From positions 1 through 64,000 of the IMG/VR virus record IMGVR_UViG_3300035156_000198: a stretch of 64,000 nt of DNA; one strand, written 5' to 3'. Below are positions 43,543-49,146 of this stretch, piece by piece (position 1 is the first letter of the stretch; each line of letters begins with the position of its first letter). The notes beneath the pieces are model-generated. The model saw only the letters and a program-made list of their open reading frames with translations. It did no database searches and was not told the DNA's origin. Source of the DNA: a virus. The translations under genes were made by a program, and so were the position numbers.

Positions 43543-43856
43543 GGCTGCCGCCCGCACAACGGGCACGAGTCGCCGTCGGGCACGGTGACGGTGCCCATGC
43601 CCGGGCAATCGTGGGCGACGTGCGGCCCGTTGCAGATCGACGCCGGGCACCCGTCGGGGTCGCACCAGTCGAGCAGCTCGGCGGTCAGCGCGATGGCGCC
43701 GTCGGGCTGCAGCTCGGCGGCGACAACCTCGGCGGCGACCGGCCCCGGCGCACCGGGCACCGTCATGGTCGGGGTCTGCCCCACCAGGCCGGCGGCCGCC
43801 GACGGCGCGAACACGTCGCCTGGTGTCTCGGGGTACATCCTGAACTCAACCCGCAT
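43539..43856 (-). CDS. Hypothetical protein with Cys-rich C-terminus
   Basis: A 105-residue protein from ATG 43856, overlapping the recombinase end by 11 bp. Beta-rich N-terminus; C-terminus CDPDGCPASIC ... HDCPG ... CPLCG is a probable zinc-binding cluster. Confidence 0.55.
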   Translation of the reverse strand: MRVEFRMYPETPGDVFAPSAAAGLVGQTPTMTVPGAPGPVAAEVVAAELQPDGAIALTAELLDWCDPDGCPASICNGPHVAHDCPGMGTVTVPDGDSCPLCGRQP

Positions 43857-44535
43857 CCCGGGCTCCCTTCGTGGTGGTGGCCGTGGCGCGGTGCTCGACG
43901 GCGCGCACCGTCGCCGCGTACCACTTCCGGCCGCCCTGCCCGGTCGGCACGGCGCCGGCGTTCAGATCGTTGGCGATGGCCTGGTATGACTTCCCGGCGG
44001 CGCGGGCCTCGATGATGCCGGCGCGCACCGTCTCCGGGACGGTGATCGACCGGCCCAGCGCGACGCCCTGTTTCTGCAGCTCGCCGAGGGCGGCCTTCGT
44101 GCGCTCGCCGATGATGCGCCGCTCCCATTGGGCGAACACCGCCATGACGCCGGCGAGCACTTCCCCGGCGGGGCTGGTCAGGTCCACGCCCAGGTCGAGG
44201 GCCACCAGGTTCCACCCGCCCTCCCTGGCCTCGGCGGTGATCGTGGCGAAGTCCAGCAGCGACCGGGAGAGCCGGTCGAGCTTGGCGACCATCAGGGTGC
44301 CGGCGTCGCCGTCGCGCACCAGGTCGAGCGCGTCGGCGAGCTGGGGCCGGCGGGCCCGAGACTTCCCCGACGCGACATCGACACGCACGGGCTCGAGAAG
44401 CCGCCAACCGCGGCGGTCGCACTCGGCCCGGATGGTGGCCTCCTGCGCGGCGAGCCCTAGCCCGCGTTCGCCTTGTTCGTCGGTGCTGACCCTGATGTAC
44501 CCGACGACGACCTCGGGGCCGACGCGGCCGGTCAC
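43846..44535 (-). CDS. Small serine recombinase (resolvase/invertase family)
   Basis: A 229-residue protein from GTG 44535. It has the catalytic YIRVSTDEQ (S17), conserved VAKLDRLSRS, and FAQWERRIIGERTKAAL leading to the E-helix, then a C-terminal HTH (VRAGIIEARAAGKSYQAI). Size excludes a typical large serine integrase; resolvase, invertase or transposase-type activity is expected. No tyrosine or large serine integrase is seen in the window. It lies 2.4 kb from the fibre gene, so a fibre-switching role was considered, but I saw no inverted target sites. Confidence 0.82.
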   Translation of the reverse strand: MTGRVGPEVVVGYIRVSTDEQGERGLGLAAQEATIRAECDRRGWRLLEPVRVDVASGKSRARRPQLADALDLVRDGDAGTLMVAKLDRLSRSLLDFATITAEAREGGWNLVALDLGVDLTSPAGEVLAGVMAVFAQWERRIIGERTKAALGELQKQGVALGRSITVPETVRAGIIEARAAGKSYQAIANDLNAGAVPTGQGGRKWYAATVRAVEHRATATTTKGARDAG

Positions 44536-44747
44536 AGTCGGACCTCGTAGACCTCGGCCACGGCGCCGTCGTCGCGGACCTCGAACCGGCCCGACGGCAC
44601 GGCGACGGCCCCGTCGAGCGGGATCGGCTCGCCGGGCCGAATGGTTGTGAGGTCGTACCACCGGCCCTCGACCTCGGGGGGCAGGAAATCGGCGGGCAGG
44701 TCAGCGGCCGCCCGAATCACCGCGTGGTCGGCGTGATCGGCGGTCAC
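44532..44747 (-). CDS. Small hypothetical protein
   Basis: A 71-residue acidic protein from GTG 44747 (GTGA overlap). Small alpha/beta pattern (FEVRDDGAVAEVYEVRL). Directly upstream of the recombinase with a 4-bp overlap. Confidence 0.55.
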   Translation of the reverse strand: MTADHADHAVIRAAADLPADFLPPEVEGRWYDLTTIRPGEPIPLDGAVAVPSGRFEVRDDGAVAEVYEVRL

Positions 44748-44956
44748 GGCCGCCGCCACACTCTGACGCACGCGCACGGCCGAGCGACCACGACCGTCGG
44801 CGGCCGGTGCCACTCGGTGCAAGGCCCGAGCGGGTGCCACGGGTGACCGCAACCGCAGACCGCCGGGGCCTTCGGGTCGACCACGTAGACGATGACGCCC
44901 GGCGCGCGGCCGGCCCGGGCGATGGCCCGCCATAGCTCGACCTGGCGCGGCGTCAC
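44744..44956 (-). CDS. Small Cys/His-rich protein
   Basis: A 70-residue protein from GTG 44956 with CGCGHPWHPLGPCTEWH and a late CAC; likely a zinc-binding fold. Unknown function. Confidence 0.55.
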   Translation of the reverse strand: MTPRQVELWRAIARAGRAPGVIVYVVDPKAPAVCGCGHPWHPLGPCTEWHRPPTVVVARPCACVRVWRRP

Positions 44957-45195
44957 TGGTCGACCGCCGGGTTCTCGCCCTGGTCGACCCGGCCGATGTC
45001 GGTGCGCGACCGCAACGCGCGCAGCTCCATGTCGCGGCTCACCTTGTCGGCGTGCACGGTGGCGATGGCGAGGTCCCCTTCCAGCTCACCGGGCCGACCT
45101 CGGTTCGGCAGGCCGGGCCGCGACGCGCGACCGCCGGGCCCGTAGTACGCCTCGACCCAGTACGGCCGGGTCCGGTCGGGCACCCGGCGGCTCAC
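44953..45195 (-). CDS. Small hypothetical protein
   Basis: An 80-residue protein from GTG 45195. Charged, with a helical centre (VHADKVSRDMELRALRSRTD). Overlaps both neighbours. Confidence 0.5.
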   Translation of the reverse strand: MSRRVPDRTRPYWVEAYYGPGGRASRPGLPNRGRPGELEGDLAIATVHADKVSRDMELRALRSRTDIGRVDQGENPAVDQ

Positions 45196-45392
45196 CGTCG
45201 CACCCCCCGGGCCCGCAACAGCTCGGTCTGGTCGAACATGCCGTGCACGACGGTCCACCCGGTGATGCGTGCACCGTCACGCTCGGCCCAGTGGCGAACC
45301 TCGGCCATCCTTCGCCGGCACACGGCGAGCCGCATGGCCAGGGGCGCGGTGTCAGGGGCGAGGAACGCCTGACCTGTCCACTGATCGGTCAC
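45192..45392 (-). CDS. Small hypothetical protein
   Basis: A 66-residue protein from GTG 45392. Reads as a compact alpha/beta unit (ARITGWTVVHGMFDQTELL). No family recognised. Confidence 0.5.
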   Translation of the reverse strand: MTDQWTGQAFLAPDTAPLAMRLAVCRRRMAEVRHWAERDGARITGWTVVHGMFDQTELLRARGVRR

Positions 45393-45754
45393 GGCCGAAG
45401 CTCGGAGAGGGTGAGGGTGACCAACCCGTCGACCGGCTCGGCCTCGATGACGCGGAACACGCCGGCGCCGTACACCGTGACGGCCTCATCGCCTGGCACG
45501 GCGACCAGCCGCACGATGTCGCCCACGTCGGGCGCCGCCGACACATCCCGACGCGGCGGGGTCCAGTGGTCGTCGGTGGGCGAGTCGAGCAGCGGGCCCT
45601 TCTTGCCGCCGGCGAAGTCGGACCCGCGGAAATCGTGCGGGGTCGCCGAGAAGTGCCGCAGCTTGGCGCGCTCGGCGGGTGACAAGTCAGGCGCCGGCAG
45701 ACGCTTGTCGGTGCGGCGGTCGGTGAACGGCACGAACGGGTCGGTGGTGGTCAC
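45389..45754 (-). CDS. Hypothetical protein
   Basis: A 121-residue protein from GTG 45754 (GAAAGG upstream). An N-terminal disordered/charged half and a C-terminal small barrel-like half (DIVRLVAVPGDEAVTVYGAG). Confidence 0.55.
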   Translation of the reverse strand: MTTTDPFVPFTDRRTDKRLPAPDLSPAERAKLRHFSATPHDFRGSDFAGGKKGPLLDSPTDDHWTPPRRDVSAAPDVGDIVRLVAVPGDEAVTVYGAGVFRVIEAEPVDGLVTLTLSELRP

Positions 45755-45909
45755 AGTGGGTCCTTTCGGCAGCGGCGGCAGTAGCGGTGCGAAGCGGTGA
45801 CACGGAACGCGAGCGACCCGGCGATGGTGCTGCCACCGAAGGGCTCGACGGCATCGAACACGAGCACCGGGCGGTGACCGCGCACCCGGCACACCAGCCG
45901 GCGGATCAC
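45751..45909 (-). CDS. Small basic protein with CxxC
   Basis: A 52-residue protein from GTG 45909. Basic, with RLVCRVRGH and a late YCRRCRKD, suggesting one zinc site; possible nucleic-acid binding. Confidence 0.5.
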   Translation of the reverse strand: MIRRLVCRVRGHRPVLVFDAVEPFGGSTIAGSLAFRVTASHRYCRRCRKDPL

Positions 45910-46673
45910 CACGGGCTCGGGTCGCGCGGCTCGACGGTGAGGGCCGGCACGACCAGCTGGTGCTGGTCGTCCACGTCGTCGGTGTGCCGGTAGCCGCCCT
46001 CGTAGCGGTGGCGGCCGCACTGGCGGCAGCTCGGCTCGGCGCCGTAGCCAACGGGGTCGACCTGGAAGGTGTGCGGCTCATCGTCGGCGGCGGCGTCGTC
46101 CGGCTGGGCGCCGAGGTCATCGCCGAGCGCGGCGCGCAGCACCGGGGTCGGGACAGCTGACGCCCATTCGGGTGTCTCGACCAGCGCGCGCACCCGGGCG
46201 AGTTGGGCGGCCGGCGAGGTTGGGTCGGCCGGCCCGGCGACATGGCCGGGCCACCCGGGGGCATCGACCCGGAACGACCCGACCAGGTGGCCGTGGCATG
46301 GCGGGTCGGTGTCGGGGTCATGGGCCCGCTCGCACGTCACGGCGGCGCCGTCGGCGTCGAGCCACTGCCGGCCACACAGGACCTCGGCGTCGGGGTCGGC
46401 GGCGACCTCGGCGAGCCGGCGGCATAGGGCCTCGACCACCCGGGCGAGGCCCATGGTGTTCGCGTCGGCCTCGGCGAGCCACCGGGCCAGGTTGGGGCCG
46501 GTGACCGGCTGACCCTCTCGGGTGTCGGTGTCCCATCGGGCACTCTCGGCGACCAGCGCGGCGCGGCTTTCCAGGTCGGCGAGTGAGGCACCGTCGAAGG
46601 GGGCCTCTGACGGGCCCTCTCCGGGCCTGTCGAGGGTTGGGGGTTCTGATCGGCTGACGGGCTCCATCGGCAT
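45906..46673 (-). CDS. Hypothetical protein, first gene of the leftward unit
   Basis: A 255-residue protein from ATG 46673. Acidic N-terminus, helical middle (LARWLAEADANTMGLARVVEAL), scattered Cys/His and a C-terminal CRQCGRHRYEGGYRH zinc-like motif. It is divergently transcribed from the 46789 gene across an AT-richer promoter region. Confidence 0.6.
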   Translation of the reverse strand: MPMEPVSRSEPPTLDRPGEGPSEAPFDGASLADLESRAALVAESARWDTDTREGQPVTGPNLARWLAEADANTMGLARVVEALCRRLAEVAADPDAEVLCGRQWLDADGAAVTCERAHDPDTDPPCHGHLVGSFRVDAPGWPGHVAGPADPTSPAAQLARVRALVETPEWASAVPTPVLRAALGDDLGAQPDDAAADDEPHTFQVDPVGYGAEPSCRQCGRHRYEGGYRHTDDVDDQHQLVVPALTVEPRDPSPW

Positions 46674-46788
46674 CCTTGCAGGTCAGGAGGGGGTTTGCTA
46701 TATGTGGGCCCCACGTTACACCCGCATAAACCTGACGCACAACAGCTATATGAAACCCGGCGTGTCGCCCCTCACGTAACCTCTCGGC
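46674..46788. promoter_or_regulatory. Divergent AT-richer promoter region with GCTATATG direct repeats
   Basis: Between the leftward gene (start 46673) and rightward gene (start 46789). Two exact GCTATATG repeats lie at 46697-46704 and 46745-46752. Rightward, TAACCT (46777-46782) lies 6 bases before ATG 46789, so that mRNA is probably leaderless. Leftward, TTGTGC with a TAACGT hexamer 18 bp farther is a plausible promoter. The low GC is unusual for this genome. Confidence 0.5.
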
Positions 46789-46920
46789 ATGGCACACGAC
46801 CCCGAGCCGCGCCGGTTGAGCTGGGACGAGCCGGCGCCGAGCGACCTGTTCGATGACCTCATCGCCGGCGCCGAGGCTGACGAGGCTGCCGAGCTGGCCG
46901 AGCCCGAGCCCGACCAGTAG
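46789..46920 (+). CDS. Small acidic protein
   Basis: A 43-residue acidic protein from ATG 46789, with no ribosome site but a -10-like TAACCT six bases before it. Composition (SWDEPAPSDLFDDLIAGAEA) is helical and acidic; it could be a small regulator or inhibitor, by composition only. Confidence 0.5.
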   Translation: MAHDPEPRRLSWDEPAPSDLFDDLIAGAEADEAAELAEPEPDQ

Positions 46921-47137
46921 GGTGCCGGGCACATCGCCGTCGGCTCCCGTGACTTACGCAGCTCCGGGGGTCGGCGGCCCCTGGTGTGACATCGCCGGGA
47001 ATGTTATTCGGCTCGATGCCACAGGGGCACCGTGCCATTGACGTATCTGTCCGTACGGGTGCACACTGATCGAGTGTCGGCCCCGGCCAGGGTTTCCTCC
47101 CCCGGCCTCCCTGCTGTCGGGGTCGACGCCTGTCAGG

Positions 47138-47210
47138 TGGTGGTCTAGCCCACCTAAACTATCGGGGCGCTGGGCTTGTGTTTCAGGGCTCCGAGGCTGA
47201 CAATAGACAC
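47138..47210 (+). promoter_or_regulatory. Class-2 leaderless promoter with distal CTAG operator
   Basis: Operator GGTCTAGCCC (47142-47151), -35 TTGTGT (47176-47181), 17-bp spacer, -10 GACAAT (47199-47204), 6 bp, ATG 47211. The segment is a near-copy of 12691-12764, sharing GGCTTGTGTTTC and the flanking AAACTA. Confidence 0.7.
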
Positions 47211-47459
47211 ATGCACACCACCACCGCCCAGAACAAGGCACACCGCACCGACATCGCCTGGCACAAGAGCGCGGGCCGCAAGTTCCAGGCCGCCGGCGAG
47301 CACTTCACCAGCGAGTACCTCAACCCCTTCACCGGCCAGGCGATCCGCAAGAGCTGGCGCATGACCGGCCGCGACTGGTTCATCTTCGACGCCGCCGGCC
47401 AGGTCATCGGCCGCGCGCACTCCCTCACGTGGGCCAAGCTCGACGCGGCGGCCGCGTGA
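47211..47459 (+). CDS. Hypothetical early protein, leaderless mRNA
   Basis: An 82-residue protein from ATG 47211, which directly follows the -10 by 6 bases. Basic; contains a beta-rich core (RMTGRDWFIFDAAGQVIGRA). Its stop overlaps the next ATG (TGATG). Confidence 0.6.
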   Translation: MHTTTAQNKAHRTDIAWHKSAGRKFQAAGEHFTSEYLNPFTGQAIRKSWRMTGRDWFIFDAAGQVIGRAHSLTWAKLDAAAA

Positions 47460-47572
47460 TGGCCGTGCGCGTGTACGCCGACGACCGCGACGAGTCCGAC
47501 ACCTGCCAGGCCGGCACCGCCGGCTGCTGCATCGACCACGCCGCCGACCGCGGCAGCTGCGAGGGCTGGTGA
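47459..47572 (+). CDS. 37-residue Cys-rich protein
   Basis: Starts and ends in TGATG overlaps with its neighbours. It has four Cys residues (DTCQAG, GCCIDHAA, GSCEGW) and could bind zinc. Small size lowers certainty, but the chain of overlaps is convincing. Confidence 0.5.
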   Translation: MAVRVYADDRDESDTCQAGTAGCCIDHAADRGSCEGW

Positions 47573-47850
47573 TGGCGCGCTCCACGCAAGTCATCGCCCG
47601 CCGCGGCGAAGAGAGCTGCCGCCACTGCGGCGACCGGCCCGAGGTCACCGTCACCGGGCCGACCCCGGCCGGCGAGCTGACGATCCGCACGTGCGCGATC
47701 CACGCCGGCACCTACCTGCGCGACGACCGCCTGACCGTCACCCCCGACCCTGACCGGCGCCTCGCCGTGTGCGCCTGCCGGCAGCTGGTCGGCCACAACG
47801 GCCGCGCCGCCCACCGCTGCCCGGCGGCGCTCGACCACCACCCCACCTGA
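47572..47850 (+). CDS. Zinc-finger-like small protein
   Basis: A 92-residue protein from ATG 47572 with CRHCGDRP, TCAIHAG, CACRQLVGHN and HRCPAALDHH; two probable zinc sites. Function unknown; DNA or RNA binding is plausible. Confidence 0.6.
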   Translation: MARSTQVIARRGEESCRHCGDRPEVTVTGPTPAGELTIRTCAIHAGTYLRDDRLTVTPDPDRRLAVCACRQLVGHNGRAAHRCPAALDHHPT

Positions 47851-47862
47851 AAGGGCTCGACC

Positions 47863-48150
47863 ATGACCACCGCCACCGCCACCACCGCCGTCGCCGCCAC
47901 GATTGAGCGCGAGATTCGCGCGGCCGCCTCGGGCATCATCGCCGCGGTCACCAACCGCCGCCACCACCCGACGTTCGGCTACACCAAGGCGAGCATCCGC
48001 ACCCGCCTCGACCAGCTCGACGGCATGGCGTTCCTGTACGGCGTGCTCACCGACCAGGGCCTGAACCCGCTGCCCGGCCTGGTGGAGTACGCCGACCCGG
48101 CCACCACCGAGCGCGTCGCCGCGGCCCGAGCTGCCGTCGCCGGCATGTGA
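47863..48150 (+). CDS. Hypothetical helical protein
   Basis: A 95-residue protein from ATG 47863 (GAAAGGG upstream). Ala/Thr-rich helical N-terminus then FGYTKASIRTRLDQLDGM. Ends before the hairpin at 48163-48190. Confidence 0.6.
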   Translation: MTTATATTAVAATIEREIRAAASGIIAAVTNRRHHPTFGYTKASIRTRLDQLDGMAFLYGVLTDQGLNPLPGLVEYADPATTERVAAARAAVAGM

Positions 48151-48162
48151 TCAGCTCGACCG

Positions 48163-48190
48163 AGGGCCCCGCCGACCCGGCGGGGGCCCT
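48163..48190 (+). terminator. Hairpin terminator before the sigma-factor gene
   Basis: AGGGCCCCGCCG (48163-48174) pairs with CGGCGGGGGCCCT, with one bulged G, around a short loop. It follows the 47863-48150 stop by 12 bases. Confidence 0.7.
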
Positions 48191-48248
48191 TCGTCGTCGT
48201 AACGCAAGGTGCCCCCGTCGCCGCGGCCGATAGCCGCTGCTTGTGTGC

Positions 48249-48270
48249 GGCCACTGGGCGGACAGTGGCC
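48249..48270 (+). promoter_or_regulatory. Perfect inverted repeat at the sigma-factor start
   Basis: GGCCACTG (48249-48256) and CAGTGGCC (48263-48270) with a 6-base loop end three bases before ATG 48274; no Shine-Dalgarno is visible. It could be an operator or an RNA hairpin limiting translation of the sigma factor. Confidence 0.5.
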
Positions 48271-48273
48271 CCC

Positions 48274-48837
48274 ATGCCCGCCGTCGAGGTCACCGAGAAG
48301 CACGTCGACCAGGTGACCGCCATCGCGCGCCGGGTCGGCGAGCTGCCCGCCTGCCGACTGGCCGGCGGGGTCGATGAAGCGATCTCCCAGGCCTACGTCG
48401 TGCTGTGGGACCTCGCCCTGAGCTGGGACCCCGACCGTGGTGTCCCGTTCGAGGTCTACGTGTCCATGCACACCCGGCACCGGCTGCTGGACTGGGTGCG
48501 CCGCGAGGTCGGCCGCGCCGGCACCCCCCGGTTGAAGATCATCGCCGAGTCGGCGTGGTTCGAGGCCGTCGACCCCTACGACCCGGAGCGGGACATCGAG
48601 CTGGGCGCCGGCCCGGAGATGACCGCGTTCGCCCGCGAGACTCTCGCCGAGGTCGTCGGCGCCGCGAACGGCAACCTCTCGCGCCGGCAACGCGACGTAC
48701 TGTTCGCCGAGCTGGAAGCCGCCGGCGGCATCGCCGAGGTCGCCGACGACTGGGGCATGTCGACGGCCACGGCGATGACTCACCGCTCCCAGGCCCGCCG
48801 GCGGCTACGTGAGGCCCTCACCCGCGGCCCACCCTGA
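48274..48837 (+). CDS. Sigma-70-family RNA polymerase sigma factor
   Basis: A 187-residue protein from ATG 48274. Region 2 is clear (DEAISQAYVVLWDLAL, WDPDRGVPFEVYVSMHTRHR, LLDWVRRE), and region 4 forms a C-terminal HTH (LSRRQRDVLFAELEAAGG, MSTATAMTHRSQARRRL). It lacks regions 1 and 3, so it is a short group 3/4-type factor. Phage sigma factors redirect host RNA polymerase to phage promoters; the TACCCT late motif is a candidate target. Confidence 0.78.
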   Translation: MPAVEVTEKHVDQVTAIARRVGELPACRLAGGVDEAISQAYVVLWDLALSWDPDRGVPFEVYVSMHTRHRLLDWVRREVGRAGTPRLKIIAESAWFEAVDPYDPERDIELGAGPEMTAFARETLAEVVGAANGNLSRRQRDVLFAELEAAGGIAEVADDWGMSTATAMTHRSQARRRLREALTRGPP

Positions 48838-48849
48838 CCGGCGAAACGG

Positions 48850-48868
48850 TGTCAACGGAGCGTTGACA
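48850..48868. promoter_or_regulatory. NGTCAA-N7-TTGACN inverted repeat (site 5 of 5)
   Basis: TGTCAA (48850-48855), 7-bp spacer, TTGACA (48863-48868), 12 bases after the sigma-factor stop, between convergent units. Preceded by GGCGAAACG as at site 4. Placement at a unit end rather than a start fits a stoperator-like role. Confidence 0.6.
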
Positions 48869-48900
48869 GCGGATCGGCGGTCACCGGTGAGCCCGGGCGA

Positions 48901-49146
48901 TCACCCGTCCGTGACCGGTGAGGCCGTAGGAGGGGCGATAGACGAACGTGCAACCATCGCCGCGTGCCGGGCCTGATGCTCGGCCAGCGCGATGTCGTCG
49001 GGCTTGGCGTTCCAGTCATCGAGGAACGCGCGCAACACCTCCGAGAGCCCGTCGGCGATGCGCAACCGCTGCGCCTTGTCGATGGCCGGCGACCATAGGT
49101 AGCCCTCCGCGCGGAACTGGCGGTGCCTGGTGCCGGTCTGACTCAT
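48901..49146 (-). CDS. Small helical hypothetical protein
   Basis: An 81-residue protein from ATG 49146 (ATGA overlap with the large hydrolase gene). Helical core AQRLRIADGLSEVLRAFLDD. Last gene of the transfer-like operon. No family recognised. Confidence 0.55.
   Translation of the reverse strand: MSQTGTRHRQFRAEGYLWSPAIDKAQRLRIADGLSEVLRAFLDDWNAKPDDIALAEHQARHAAMVARSSIAPPTASPVTDG

Noticed and set aside
43846-44535. Serine recombinase considered as a fibre-switching invertase
   Set aside because: No pair of inverted 20-30-bp sites was seen around the fibre or recombinase genes by eye; kept as a generic recombinase.
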